This document shows positions 27,415 to 36,534 of a stretch of 64,000 bases of DNA, piece by piece; the stretch's first letter is position 1, and each line of letters starts with the position of its first letter. The stretch spans positions 21,621-85,620 of the forward strand of contig CAADGB010000477.1 in NCBI GenBank assembly GCA_900696455.1, written 5' to 3'. This stretch comes from an uncultured delta proteobacterium. GTDB lineage: Bacteria > Myxococcota_A > Polyangia > Haliangiales > Haliangiaceae. Position numbers and translations under genes: made by a program. The notes beneath the pieces are model-generated. The model worked only from the letters and a program-made list of their open reading frames with translations. It did not search any database and had not been told where the DNA came from.

Positions 27415-27437
27415 CCGCCGACGGCGCGCGTCGGCGG
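27415..27437 (+). terminator. Hairpin after fliP
   Basis: Eight-base arms (CCGCCGAC and GTCGGCGG) around a seven-base loop, about 70 bases after the fliP stop and upstream of the fliQ promoter. No T-run. Fits a terminator or a partial one between the two operons. Confidence 0.35.
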
Positions 27438-27497
27438 GCCTGACGGGGCGCCGTCGACCGGGCCGCGTCACTTCGAGGCGCGGCGCGCACTTGGCGG

Positions 27498-27513
27498 CGG
27501 CACATCGGTTGCA
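27498..27513 (+). promoter_or_regulatory. Sigma-54 promoter candidate for the fliQ-flgK operon
   Basis: CGGCACATCGGTTGCA matches 10 of 12 informative positions with exact spacing. The -12 C is at 27512, predicting a first transcribed base near 27524, five bases before the fliQ ATG at 27529. Confidence 0.7.
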
Positions 27514-27528
27514 ACTCGGCGAGAACGG

Positions 27529-27819
27529 ATGACGACCACGCTCGATCTCTGGCGCGACGCGCTCGTGACCCTGGCCGTGGTCGCCGCCCCCTTCCTGGTG
27601 ACCGCGCTCGTGGTCGGCCTGGCGGTCGCGCTGTTCCAGACCGCCACCCAGCTCCAGGAGAGCGTGCTGGCCTTCGTCCCCAAGCTGGTGGCGACGCTCA
27701 TCGTGATCGCGCTCGGCGGGCATTTCGTGATCGATCGGCTCGGCAGCTTCGCCACCCGGGCCATCGCCCGGGCCGCCGTCTCCACGGAGGACCGCGCGGC
27801 GGAGGCGCGAGGACCATGA
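27529..27819 (+). CDS. fliQ: Flagellar export gate protein FliQ
   Basis: The 96 residues have two membrane helices: VTLAVVAAPFLVTALVVGLAVALFQTATQLQESVLAFVPKLVATLIVIALGGHFVIDRL. The FQTATQLQESVLAFVPKL segment is diagnostic. The tail is slightly longer than usual (Ala/Glu/Arg-rich). ATG 27529 is required by homology, leaving a leader of only about five bases after the sigma-54-type promoter. No ribosome-binding site is visible. It overlaps fliR. Confidence 0.95.
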   Translation: MTTTLDLWRDALVTLAVVAAPFLVTALVVGLAVALFQTATQLQESVLAFVPKLVATLIVIALGGHFVIDRLGSFATRAIARAAVSTEDRAAEARGP

Positions 27820-28535
27820 CCGAGGCGGGCTCGGCGGCGTTCGTCGCGGCGCTGGGGCGGGCCGGTGGCTTCGCCTTCACGGCGCCGCTCCTCGGCGACG
27901 CCACGACCCCGCGGCGGGTCCGCCTGGTCTTCACCGTCGGCGTGGCCGCGGTGGTGGCCACCTCCGCCCCGGCGCAGTCGCCGGCGATCGCGCTCGCGCT
28001 CGTCCCGCTCGAGGTCGCCGCCGGCGCCCTCGCGGGCCTGAGCGCGCGCTTCATCCTGGATCGCGTGGCGGCCGGCGGCCAGCTCGTCGGCCTTCACCTC
28101 GGCCTCGGCTTCGCGGCCGACTACGACCTCCGCGCCGGGGAGTCCGCGTCGGCGGCGCGCCGCCTGATCACGGCGCTGGCCGGGCTGGCGTTCCTCGCGG
28201 CCGGCGGCTTCGAGGCCGGCGTGCGCTGCGTCGCCACGCCCCTCGCCGCGACCGAGCTCGGACACCTCCACGGCGCGCTCGTGCTGGGGACCTCGGTGAT
28301 GACGCACGCCCTGGCCTTCGCTGCCCCGGCGCTCCTGGCCGCGACCGTGATCAACGTCGGCGTCGCGGTCGTCAACCGGGCGGCGCCGGCGCTCAACGTC
28401 TTCTCGGTCAGCCTGCCGGGCGTGCTCATCGGCGGCGGGCTCGTGCTCCTCCTGTCGGCGCCCACGTTCTCCGCCGGCATCGACGGGACGGCACGGCAGG
28501 CGGTCGAGTTGCTCACCGGCTGGGGGACACGGTGA
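27816..28535 (+). CDS. fliR: Flagellar export gate protein FliR
   Basis: The 239 residues carry about six hydrophobic segments and family features: RAGGFAFTAPLLGDATTPRRVRLVFTVGVAAVVATSA, VAAGALAGLSARFILDRVAAGGQLVGLHLGLGFAADYDL, and LAFAAPALLAATVINVGVAVVNRAAPALNVFSVSLPGVLIGGGLVLLL. It forms the gate with FliP and FliQ. Slightly short compared with the usual 255-260. ATG overlaps the fliQ stop. Confidence 0.95.
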   Translation: MTEAGSAAFVAALGRAGGFAFTAPLLGDATTPRRVRLVFTVGVAAVVATSAPAQSPAIALALVPLEVAAGALAGLSARFILDRVAAGGQLVGLHLGLGFAADYDLRAGESASAARRLITALAGLAFLAAGGFEAGVRCVATPLAATELGHLHGALVLGTSVMTHALAFAAPALLAATVINVGVAVVNRAAPALNVFSVSLPGVLIGGGLVLLLSAPTFSAGIDGTARQAVELLTGWGTR

Positions 28536-29575
28536 GCGACGCGTCGCGCACGCAGAAGCCGACGCCCAAGCGCGTCAAGGACTTCCGCAAGCGCGGTGAG
28601 ATCGCGGTCTCGCGCGACCTGACCGCGGCCCTGACCCTGAGCGCCGGAGTGGCAGGCGCTGCGCTCGGCGGCGCGACGACGTGGGCGGCGTTCTGCGCGC
28701 TGGCTCGAACCGGCGCTGGTGGCGGCTCGCTCGAGGACGTGGTCGCCGCCGCCCGGCAAGGGTTCCTGCTCGCGGTCGCGCCCATCCTCGCCGCGGCCCT
28801 CGTCGGGTGCGTGGTGGGCGGCGGGCTGCAGCTCGGCTGGCCGCCCGCCTTCCGCAGGCCCGGGTTCGATCCGTCGCGCTGGCTGTCGTTCGGTGGCGTC
28901 AAGGAGGTGCTGTCGCCGTCGGCGATGACCCGTCGGCTGCTCATCGCGGTGGCCAAGGTCCTCGTCGTCGGCGCGGTGGTCGCCTTCATCGTCCGCAACG
29001 AGCTGGACGGGATCAGCGCGCACGCCGACGCTCACGCCATCGCCTCGCGCCTGCGGGGCGCGGTGCTGAAGCTGGCGGCGCTCGCGGTCGGCGCCGTGGT
29101 CGCGCTCGCCGTCGTCGACTACGTGCTCAGCCGCCGCCGGCTGGCGAACAAGATGAAGATGACCTCCGACGAGGTCCGTCGCGAGCACCGCGAGCAGGAG
29201 GGCGACCCGGCGGTCAAGGGCCGACGGCGTCGCCGCATGCGTGAGCTCGCGCGGCGTCGCCTGGTCGCCGAGACGCGCAAGGCGGACGTCGTGCTGGTCA
29301 ACCCGACCCACTTCGCGGTCGCCCTCCGCTACGACGCGACGCGCGACGGTGCGCCGCGGGTGGTGGCCAAGGGTACGGACGAGGTCGCGACCCGCATCCG
29401 GGAAGCGGCCCGCGCCGGGGGCGTGCCGGTGCTGAGTCGGCCGCCGCTGGCGCGCGCGCTGCACAAGCTGGTCCCGGAGGGGCAGGAGGTGCCGCCGCAG
29501 CTGTTCCAGGCGGTGGCCGAGGTCCTGGCCTACATCTACCGGCTGCGGGCGCGCCGGGGAGGCGCGGCGTCGTGA
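28532..29575 (+). CDS. flhB: Flagellar export switch protein FlhB
   Basis: The 347 residues control the switch from rod/hook to filament export. The N-terminal part has four membrane segments after the positively charged TPKRVKDFRKRGEIAVSRDL. The cytoplasmic part contains the autocleavage motif N257-P258-T259-H260 within VLVNPTHFAVALRYD, and ends in a typical VPEGQEVPPQLFQAVAEVLAYIYRL. GTG overlaps the fliR stop. Confidence 0.97.
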   Translation: MSDASRTQKPTPKRVKDFRKRGEIAVSRDLTAALTLSAGVAGAALGGATTWAAFCALARTGAGGGSLEDVVAAARQGFLLAVAPILAAALVGCVVGGGLQLGWPPAFRRPGFDPSRWLSFGGVKEVLSPSAMTRRLLIAVAKVLVVGAVVAFIVRNELDGISAHADAHAIASRLRGAVLKLAALAVGAVVALAVVDYVLSRRRLANKMKMTSDEVRREHREQEGDPAVKGRRRRRMRELARRRLVAETRKADVVLVNPTHFAVALRYDATRDGAPRVVAKGTDEVATRIREAARAGGVPVLSRPPLARALHKLVPEGQEVPPQLFQAVAEVLAYIYRLRARRGGAAS

Positions 29576-31644
29576 AGCCAGGCCTCCTCGCGCTGGTCAA
29601 GGGCGACGGCCTCATGGCCGCGGCCTTGGTCGGCATGCTCGCGATCACCGTCGCCCCCCTGCCGCCGACGGCCTTCGACCTGCTGCTGGGCGGCGCGCTG
29701 TGCCTGGCGGCGCTCACGTTCCTGGTCGCCTTCTACGTCGAGCGCCCCACCGACTTCTCGGCGTTTCCGGCGCTCCTCCTGTTCGTGACGCTGTTCCGGC
29801 TGGCGCTCAACGTCGCCTCGACCCGGCTCATCCTCACCCACGGCGGCGACGACACCCACGCGGCGGGGGCGGTGATCGCGGCGTTCGGACGCTTCGCGAT
29901 CGGCGGCGACTTCGTCGTCGGCGCGATCATCTTCCTCATCCTCGTGATCGTGAACTTCGTCGTGATCACCAAGGGCGCCGAGCGGATCTCCGAGGTCGCC
30001 GCGCGCTTCACCCTCGACTCGATGCCCGGCAAGCAGATGGCGATCGACGCCGATCTGGGGGCCGGGCTCATCAGCGAGACCGAGGCCCGGGCGCGGCGGC
30101 GCGAGATCCAGCGCGAGGCCGACTTCCACGGTGCGATGGACGGCGCGAGCAAGTTCGTGCGCGGCGACGCCATGGCCGGGCTCCTGGTCCTCGCCGTCAA
30201 CGTGGTCGGCGGCATCATCATCGGCGTCGCCCAGCGCGACATGTCGTTCGGCGACGCCGCGCGCGCGTTCACGATCCTCTCGATCGGCGACGGCCTGGTG
30301 TCGCAGATCCCCGCGCTCCTGGTCTCGACCGGCGCCGCCCTCCTCATCACGCGCGGCGACGACCGCGAGCTGGGCACGGCGATGGCCGGGCAGCTCCTCC
30401 GGCGCCGGCGGCCGCTGATGGTGACCGCCACGCTGGTGGCGGCGGTCGGGATGCTCCCCGGGATGCCGCACCTCCTGTTCCTGGCGCTCGCCGGCGCCAT
30501 CGGCTGGGGCGCGCTGCGCGCGGGCCGCGCCCAGGAGCGCTCGCCTGACGCGACCGCCGCCGAGGCCCCGGCGGCGCGGCCCGGTCGTGGCGAGGACGCG
30601 AGCGGCGGCGGCAAGGCCGAGCTCGAGGCGGCGTTGCCCGTCGACCTGCTCTCGATGGAGGTCGGGCTCGACCTCCTGGGCATGGTCGACGCCGGGCGGG
30701 GCGGCGAGCTCCTGCGCCGCATCGCCAGCCTGCGCAAGCAGATCGCCGGGGAGCTCGGGGTGATCGTGCCGCCGATCCACATCCGCGACGACCTGCGGCT
30801 GCCGCCCGGCGGATACCGCGTCCTCCTCTCGGGAGTGCTCCTGGCCGAGGGCAACGTCCACGCCCACCGCCTGCTCGCGCTCGACCCGACCGGATCGGCG
30901 GCGCGCGGCCTGCCCGGCGAGGCCACCACCGAGCCTACCTTCGGCCTGCCGGCCAAGTGGATCCTGCCGTCGGAGCGTGAGCGAGCCGAGGCCGCGGGCT
31001 GCACCGTCGTCGACGCCACGGCGGTGATCGCGACCCACCTCACCGAGCTGGTCCGTCGCAACGCCCACGAGCTGCTCGGTCGCCGCGAGGCCCAGGAGCT
31101 GCTCGACGTCGCCGGCCGCACCGAGGGCAAGGTGATCGAGGAGCTCATCCCCCACCTGCTCTCCGTCGGCGACGTCATCAAGGTCCTGCGCAACCTCCTG
31201 CGCGAGAGCGTCTCGATCCGGGACCTGCGCACGATCCTCGAGGCCCTCGCCGATCACGCCGGCGCCACCAAGAACACGGACGATCTCACCGAGCTGGTTC
31301 GCCAGCGGCTCGGGCGTCGCATCACGCGCGCCAACCTCGCCGGTGACGGCGTGCTCCGGCCGCTCGTCCTCGACCCCCGCGCCGAGGCGCTGTTCCGCGA
31401 GCAGCACCCCCGCAACGCGCGGGTGCTGTCGCGCCTGACCGAGGATCTCGGCGCCGCGGCGCGCGACGCCGCCCGCAGCGACGACCCGGCGGTCCTGGTC
31501 GTCCCCCCTGATCTGCGGCGTGCCATCGCCGGCGTCGCCGCCCGCCACGTCCCTGGACTCACCGTCATGAGCTATCGCGAGGTCGACGCCGCGGTGCCCT
31601 TCGTCACCCGGGCCGTCGTCTCCGCCATGGAGGCTGCCGCATGA
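29572..31644 (+). CDS. flhA: Flagellar export protein FlhA
   Basis: The 690 residues match FlhA length. The N-terminal membrane half contains LLLFVTLFRLALNVASTRLIL, the FHIPEP signature region with ISEVAARFTLDSMPGKQMAIDADLGAGLI, and GDGLVSQIPALLVSTGAALLITR. The cytoplasmic half, docking site for chaperone-substrate complexes, includes VIVPPIHIRDDLRLPPGGYRVLLSGV and the LLRESVSIRDLRTILEAL block. GTG overlaps the flhB stop. Confidence 0.97.
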   Translation: MKPGLLALVKGDGLMAAALVGMLAITVAPLPPTAFDLLLGGALCLAALTFLVAFYVERPTDFSAFPALLLFVTLFRLALNVASTRLILTHGGDDTHAAGAVIAAFGRFAIGGDFVVGAIIFLILVIVNFVVITKGAERISEVAARFTLDSMPGKQMAIDADLGAGLISETEARARRREIQREADFHGAMDGASKFVRGDAMAGLLVLAVNVVGGIIIGVAQRDMSFGDAARAFTILSIGDGLVSQIPALLVSTGAALLITRGDDRELGTAMAGQLLRRRRPLMVTATLVAAVGMLPGMPHLLFLALAGAIGWGALRAGRAQERSPDATAAEAPAARPGRGEDASGGGKAELEAALPVDLLSMEVGLDLLGMVDAGRGGELLRRIASLRKQIAGELGVIVPPIHIRDDLRLPPGGYRVLLSGVLLAEGNVHAHRLLALDPTGSAARGLPGEATTEPTFGLPAKWILPSERERAEAAGCTVVDATAVIATHLTELVRRNAHELLGRREAQELLDVAGRTEGKVIEELIPHLLSVGDVIKVLRNLLRESVSIRDLRTILEALADHAGATKNTDDLTELVRQRLGRRITRANLAGDGVLRPLVLDPRAEALFREQHPRNARVLSRLTEDLGAAARDAARSDDPAVLVVPPDLRRAIAGVAARHVPGLTVMSYREVDAAVPFVTRAVVSAMEAAA

Positions 31645-32678
31645 AGATCGTCAAGTTCGAAGGAGCGTCGATGCGCGAGGCGCTGGGACGCGTCAAGGCC
31701 GCCCTCGGCGACCAGGCGGTGGTGGTCTCGACCCGCCAGGTCAAGCGCGGCCTGCTGGGATCCGCCTACGAGATCGCCGCGGCGATCGACGACGACCGCG
31801 TCGAGCCCGGCCCCCGCGCGCGCCCTGCGGCGCTCCCGCCGCGTCCGGCGGCCGAGGCCGAGCTCGAGCGCGCCGTCGCCCCCCTGCGCGCCGAGCTGCG
31901 CTCCCTGCGCGCGATGGTGCGGGCGCGCAGCGAGGAGCGGCCCGGCGGCGACGTGCGAGGCGAGCTGGCCGCGCTGCGGCGAGCGGTCGACGAGCTCCGC
32001 ACCCACGCGCCGGCGCCCCGGGTCACCCCGCCGGCACCGTTCACGCCGGCGGTCGCGCCCGACGGCGCGGTCGTGCTGCTGGTCGGCCCCACCGGCGTCG
32101 GCAAGACGACGACGATCGCCAAGATCGCCGCGCAGGCCGCCCTGGTCGACCGCCGGCGCGTCGCGCTCGTCACGCTCGACAACTACCGGGTTGGCGGGGT
32201 CGACCAGATCCGGATCTTCGCCGACCTCATCGGCGTGCCGCTCCACGTCCTCGACGACCCGAGCCAGCTCGCGCTCCAGCTCGAGGAGCTGGCCGCCTAC
32301 GAGCTGGTGCTCATCGACTCGGCTGGACGCAGCCCGCGCGACGCCGGCGCGCTCGCCGCGCTCGAGCGCGGCCTGGTCGCCGCACCGCAGGTCCAGGTCC
32401 ACCTGGTGGTGGCGGCCGGCTCGACCGCCGCGCAGATCGACGAGCTGCAGCGCCGCTTCGCCGGCGCCCGGCCGCGGCGGCTCTTGTTCACCAAGCTCGA
32501 CGAGTGCGAGCGCGCGCCCGAGCTGGTGGCGGCGCCCGAGCGGCTGCAGCTGCCGGTGACCTGGCTGGCCACCGGCCAGGCCGTCCCCGAGGACCTCGAG
32601 GTGGCGACGGCGCCCCGCCTCGTCGAGCTGGCCCGCCGGGGTCTCTATCCCACCTCCAACCGCGACGTCGCCGCCTAG
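31641..32678 (+). CDS. flhF: Flagellar placement GTPase FlhF
   Basis: SRP-family GTPase of 345 residues that sets position and number of flagella. It begins with the FlhF-specific MKIVKFEGASMREALGRVKAALGDQAVVVSTRQVKRG, a basic/Pro-rich linker follows, and the NG domain has G1 GPTGVGKTTTIAKIAA, VTLDNYRVGGVDQIRIFADLIGVPL, and LIDSAGRSPRD. The G4 motif reads TKLDE. FlhF with FlhG points to polar or otherwise restricted flagella. ATG overlaps the flhA stop. Confidence 0.96.
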   Translation: MKIVKFEGASMREALGRVKAALGDQAVVVSTRQVKRGLLGSAYEIAAAIDDDRVEPGPRARPAALPPRPAAEAELERAVAPLRAELRSLRAMVRARSEERPGGDVRGELAALRRAVDELRTHAPAPRVTPPAPFTPAVAPDGAVVLLVGPTGVGKTTTIAKIAAQAALVDRRRVALVTLDNYRVGGVDQIRIFADLIGVPLHVLDDPSQLALQLEELAAYELVLIDSAGRSPRDAGALAALERGLVAAPQVQVHLVVAAGSTAAQIDELQRRFAGARPRRLLFTKLDECERAPELVAAPERLQLPVTWLATGQAVPEDLEVATAPRLVELARRGLYPTSNRDVAA

Positions 32679-32690
32679 GAGCCCGAGCCC

Positions 32691-33569
32691 GTGACCGATC
32701 AGGCAGCATCCCTCCGTGTCATCGACGGCGAGCGCCGCGGCGCCGCCCCGCTGCGTCCGCGCGAGCGCGCGATCGCCGTCACCGGCGGCAAGGGCGGCGT
32801 GGGCAAGAGCACGATCGCCGTCGGTCTCGCCGTCGCCTACGCCCGCGCGGGAGCGCGGACCTTGATGGTCGACGCCGATTTCGGCATGGCCGACCTCAAC
32901 CTCCTGCTGGGGGTCGCGCCGACCCGCAGCCTCCTCGATGCGCTCGACGGCGCCGCGCTCGACGAGGTGGTCGTCTCGGCGCACGGCGTGACGCTCTTGC
33001 CGGCGCTCAACGGCAGCTACGCGCTGGCGATGATGGCGCCGGGCGTGCGCCGGCGCGCGCTCAGGCTGATCGAGCAGATCTCGACGCGCTTCGACACCGT
33101 GGTGCTCGACATCGCGGCCGGCATCGGTCCCACCCAGTCGGTCTTCACCGCGGCGGCGCCCGACGTCGTGGTGGTCGTCAATCCGGAGCCGCTGTCGATG
33201 GCCGACGCCTACGCCTGCATCAAGGTCCTGACCCAGCACCACGGGGTCGGCCACGCCTACGTCGTGCCCAACCGGGTGACCAGCCAGGCGCAGGCCGATG
33301 ACGTCGTCGGTCGGCTGGGCGAGATCGTCGCGCGGTTCCTCGACGTCTCCCTCACCCCGTTGCCCCCGGTCTTCGCCGATCCCGCCGTCAACGAAGCGGC
33401 GCAGATCGGCGTGCCGCTGCTCTGCCATCGCCCCGACGCGCCGGCGGCCCGTGGGATCGCCCGCGTCGCCCGCGCGCTCGACGCCGCGGCCAGCCCCGAT
33501 CAGCGGCGGGACGCCGCCTCGGGGTTCTGGCGCCGCCACCTCACCGCCGTCGCAGGAGATGCCCCGTGA
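32691..33569 (+). CDS. flhG: Flagellar number regulator FlhG (MinD-like ATPase)
   Basis: The 292 residues have the deviant Walker A of the MinD/ParA family (GGKGGVGKST), then VDADFGMADLNLLLGVAPTRSLLDAL and VVLDIAAGIGPTQSVFTAAAPDVVVVVNPEPLSMADAYACIKVL. FlhG (YlxH, FleN) counteracts FlhF and often represses sigma-54 flagellar activators. That would fit the two sigma-54 activators in this window. GTG 32691 follows flhF by 12 bases and overlaps fliA by four at its end. Confidence 0.95.
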   Translation: MTDQAASLRVIDGERRGAAPLRPRERAIAVTGGKGGVGKSTIAVGLAVAYARAGARTLMVDADFGMADLNLLLGVAPTRSLLDALDGAALDEVVVSAHGVTLLPALNGSYALAMMAPGVRRRALRLIEQISTRFDTVVLDIAAGIGPTQSVFTAAAPDVVVVVNPEPLSMADAYACIKVLTQHHGVGHAYVVPNRVTSQAQADDVVGRLGEIVARFLDVSLTPLPPVFADPAVNEAAQIGVPLLCHRPDAPAARGIARVARALDAAASPDQRRDAASGFWRRHLTAVAGDAP

Positions 33570-34327
33570 AGGCCTACGCCCAGCAATCCCGGCCGTCCAC
33601 GGCCGAGCGCGATCGCCTGATCGCCGAGCATGTCGACGCCGCGCGCCGCATCGCGCTGCGCGTGGCCCGGCGCTGCCCGGACTGGATCAGCCCCGACGAC
33701 CTGACGTCGGCCGCCCTCCTCGGCCTGGCCGAGGCCGCCGAGCGGTACGACAGCCAGCGTCCCGAGCCGTTCATGGTCTTCGCCGAGAAGCGGATCAAGG
33801 GCGCGATCATGGACGAGCTCCGCCGCGGCGACATCATGCCGCGTCGAGTCCGGCAGATGGCACGCAAGGTCGGGGCCACGATCCAGGAGCTGGAGCGGAC
33901 CCTGGGCGGACCGCCCGACGACGAGGCGGTCGCGGCGTCGCTCGGTGTCACCGTCGAGCACTACCGCGAGGAGCTCGAGCAGCTGATCCACGTCACGGTC
34001 GGGGCCCTCGACCACCTCGAGCACGAGCCGACCGCCGGCGAGGCGACCTCGCCGGCCCGCCAGGCCGAGAAGCGGGAGCTCCTGCGCCAGGTCCGGAGCG
34101 CGCTCGAGGGCCTCGACCAGCGCGAGCTGCTCATCCTGTCGCTCTACTACAACGAGGAGCTAACGTACCTCGAGATCGGACAGGTGCTGGGGGTCACGAC
34201 CTCGCGGGTCTGCCAGCTCCACGGCCGGGCGGTCGCCCGGTTGCGCGCCCAGCTCGAGGGTGGACGGGCGCAAGGCCGGGCCCGCGGCGGTCGCGCCGCG
34301 GCCGCCGAGGAGGTGGCCCATGGCTGA
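33566..34327 (+). CDS. fliA: Flagellar sigma factor FliA (sigma-28)
   Basis: The 253 residues contain sigma region 2 (DLTSAALLGLAEAAERYDSQRPEPFMVFAEKRIKGAIMDELRRGDIMPRRVRQMARK), region 3, and region 4 with helix-turn-helix LTYLEIGQVLGVTTSRVCQLHGRAVARLRAQL, all matching the FliA/WhiG group. A 25-residue Ala/Arg/Gly tail follows. It should direct late genes such as fliC, under control of the anti-sigma factor FlgM encoded in the same operon. GTG 33566 overlaps the flhG stop. Confidence 0.96.
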   Translation: MKAYAQQSRPSTAERDRLIAEHVDAARRIALRVARRCPDWISPDDLTSAALLGLAEAAERYDSQRPEPFMVFAEKRIKGAIMDELRRGDIMPRRVRQMARKVGATIQELERTLGGPPDDEAVAASLGVTVEHYREELEQLIHVTVGALDHLEHEPTAGEATSPARQAEKRELLRQVRSALEGLDQRELLILSLYYNEELTYLEIGQVLGVTTSRVCQLHGRAVARLRAQLEGGRAQGRARGGRAAAAEEVAHG

Positions 34328-35033
34328 CGGCATCTACGTGGCGACCGCGGGCGCGGTGGCGCAGGCGGCGGCGCTCGACGTCACCGCCCACAACATCGCC
34401 AACGCGTCGACGGCCGCCTTCCAGGGGTCGCGGGTGACGTTCTCCGAGGCCCTGGCCCGCGCTCGCTCGCCCGACATCGCGCTCGTCGACAGCCAGACCG
34501 GGGCCGTCGACGTCACGCCGGGCGTGGTCACCCACACCGGCAACGCCCTCGACGTCGCCCTCGACGGCCAGGGGTACTTCGCGGTCGAGGCCCCGGGCGG
34601 GATGCGCTACACCCGCGCGGGCGCGCTGGCGCTGGCGCCGGATGGGCGCCTGACGACCGCGGACGGCCACCCGGTCCGCAATCGCGGCGGAGGCGCCATC
34701 ACCATCCCTGCGGGCACCTCCCAGGTGGCGTTCACCGGCGAGGGGGCCGTGCTCGCCGACGGACAGGAGGTCGGGCGACTCGAGCTCGCCCGCTTCGCGC
34801 CGGCGCAGCTCCGGCGCGACGGCGCGACCTTGCTCCAGGCCCGCGGTGCGCCGACGGGTGAGCCCCCGCCGACCGTGGTCCAGGGCGCCCTGGAGGGCTC
34901 CAACGTCAACATCGTGCGCGGCGTCGTCGACCTCGTGAAGGTGCAGCGCACCTACGAGTCGCTGCTGCGCATGATCGAGGGCTACTCCCAGCTCGAGAGC
35001 CGCGCCGCGCGCGATCTCGGCGGTCCCAAGTGA
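34320..35033 (+). CDS. flgF: Flagellar rod protein FlgF
   Basis: The 237 residues are a rod protein: GIYVATAGAVAQAAALDVTAHNIANASTAAFQGSRVTF at the N terminus, LDVALDGQGYFAVEAPGGMRYTRAGALALAPDGRLTTADGHPV, and C-terminal GALEGSNVNIVRGVVDLVKVQRTYESLLRMIEGYSQLES. The order flgF-flgG and shortness relative to flgG support flgF. ATG 34320 has GAGGAGG upstream and overlaps the end of fliA. Confidence 0.94.
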   Translation: MADGIYVATAGAVAQAAALDVTAHNIANASTAAFQGSRVTFSEALARARSPDIALVDSQTGAVDVTPGVVTHTGNALDVALDGQGYFAVEAPGGMRYTRAGALALAPDGRLTTADGHPVRNRGGGAITIPAGTSQVAFTGEGAVLADGQEVGRLELARFAPAQLRRDGATLLQARGAPTGEPPPTVVQGALEGSNVNIVRGVVDLVKVQRTYESLLRMIEGYSQLESRAARDLGGPK

Positions 35034-35080
35034 CGCGGCGCCGCACGCCGCACTTCCCCCAACCCTGATCGAGGACGACC

Positions 35081-35866
35081 ATGCTCCGAGCACTCGCCAC
35101 CGCCGCCACCGGCATGGAGGCCCAGCAGACCCGGCTGGATGTCACCGCCAACAACATCGCCAACGTCTCGACCTCCGGATTCAAGAAGAGCCGGGCCGAG
35201 TTCGCCGACCTCATGTACCAGACGGTGCGCGCCGCGGGCGCCCCGACCGGCGGAGACACCGCCGCGCCGGGCGCGATCGAGGTCGGGCTCGGCGTGCGCG
35301 TCGCCGCCACCCAGCGGATGCTCGGGCAGGGCGAGCTGCGGCAGACCGGCAACCCGCTCGATGTCTCCATCGAGGGGGCCGGGTTCTTCGCGGTCCAGAC
35401 TCCGAGCGGAGACGTCGCCTACACCCGGAACGGCGCCTTCCAGCTCGACGCCGAAGGCCGGCTGGTGACCAGCGAGGGGTTCGTCCTCGCGGGCGAGATC
35501 ACGGTCCCGCTCGAGGCCCAGTCGGTCGCGATCGCCGCCGACGGGACGGTGTCGGCGATCGTCCCCGGAGACCCCCAGCCGCAGAACCTGGGGCAGCTCC
35601 AGATCGCCACCTTCGCCAACCCGGCCGGGCTCGAGGCCCTGGGCAAGACCCTGTTCCGCGAGAGCGCGGCGTCGGGCACGGCGGTGGTCGGCGCGCCCGG
35701 CGAAGGTGGCGCCGGCTCGCTGCTCCAGGGGTCGATCGAGCTGTCCAACGTCAACGTGGTGGAGGAGATGATCGACCTCATCTCCGGTCAGCGGGCGTAC
35801 GAGGTCAACACGCGGGTCATCAAGGCGGCCGACGAGATGCTCGGTCAGACGGCGCACCTGCGATGA
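35081..35866 (+). CDS. flgG: Flagellar distal rod protein FlgG
   Basis: The 261 residues have exactly the usual length. Signatures are ALATAATGMEAQQTRLDVTANNIANVSTSGFKKSRAEFADLMYQT, QTGNPLDVSIEGAGFFAVQTPSGDVAYTRNGAF, and SNVNVVEEMIDLISGQRAYEVNTRVIKAADEMLGQ. It is preceded by a 47-base gap after flgF and overlaps flgA. Confidence 0.97.
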   Translation: MLRALATAATGMEAQQTRLDVTANNIANVSTSGFKKSRAEFADLMYQTVRAAGAPTGGDTAAPGAIEVGLGVRVAATQRMLGQGELRQTGNPLDVSIEGAGFFAVQTPSGDVAYTRNGAFQLDAEGRLVTSEGFVLAGEITVPLEAQSVAIAADGTVSAIVPGDPQPQNLGQLQIATFANPAGLEALGKTLFRESAASGTAVVGAPGEGGAGSLLQGSIELSNVNVVEEMIDLISGQRAYEVNTRVIKAADEMLGQTAHLR

Positions 35867-36534
35867 GCGCCGCGAGCCGCACCCTCCTGATCTCGATGGC
35901 CGTGGCGCTCGGTCTGGCCGCGGTCGCCCGCGACGCGCGCGCCGAGTCGATCGAGGAGATCGTCGTGGCGCGCGCGGCGACCGCGCTCCCCGGGGAGGTC
36001 GCGGTGGTGGCGGTGCATGCGCCGCCCAGCCTGCGCGGCCGCGCGCTCGAGCCGGCGCAGGTGGACGTCGAGTTCCCGGCGCGCCCGCGCCCCGGGCGGG
36101 TCAGCGTGCGGGTGCGCGTCGGCGGGAGCCGGCCGCGCACGGTCATCGTCGCGGTCGGCCTGGCCGAGGTGGTGGCGACGCCGGTGGCGGCGCGGGACCT
36201 GGCGGCGGGGACGACGGTGAGCGCCGCCGACGTCCGCTGGGAGCGCCGTCCCCGCGCCGGTCGTCCGGCCGCGGTCCCGATCGGACAGGTCGCCAACGCG
36301 GCCATCGCCGCGGGCGAGGTGCTCGACGAGGCGAGGTTGACCGCGCCGCCGCCGGTGGCGCGGGGGCGCGAGCTCCGCGTCGTCGTCCGCCGCGGCGGCG
36401 TCAGCGTGACCGGCGTGGGCCGGCTCGAGCAGACCGCGTTCGTCGGCGAGGCGGCGCGGGCGCGCCTCCCCAGCGGCGCGCTCGTCCGCGGCACCCTGGT
36501 CGCCGACGATCGGCTCGAGGTGGAGGCGCCATGA
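35863..36534 (+). CDS. flgA: P-ring assembly chaperone FlgA
   Basis: The 223 residues have a signal peptide (LLISMAVALGLAAVARDARA) and a C-terminal SAF domain: VVATPVAARDLAAGTTVSAADVRWERRP, followed by PIGQVANAAIAAGEVLDEARLTAPPPVARG. The tail V-RRGGVSVTGVGRL is typical of FlgA. It assists FlgI assembly in the periplasm. ATG overlaps the flgG stop. Confidence 0.94.
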   Translation: MSAASRTLLISMAVALGLAAVARDARAESIEEIVVARAATALPGEVAVVAVHAPPSLRGRALEPAQVDVEFPARPRPGRVSVRVRVGGSRPRTVIVAVGLAEVVATPVAARDLAAGTTVSAADVRWERRPRAGRPAAVPIGQVANAAIAAGEVLDEARLTAPPPVARGRELRVVVRRGGVSVTGVGRLEQTAFVGEAARARLPSGALVRGTLVADDRLEVEAP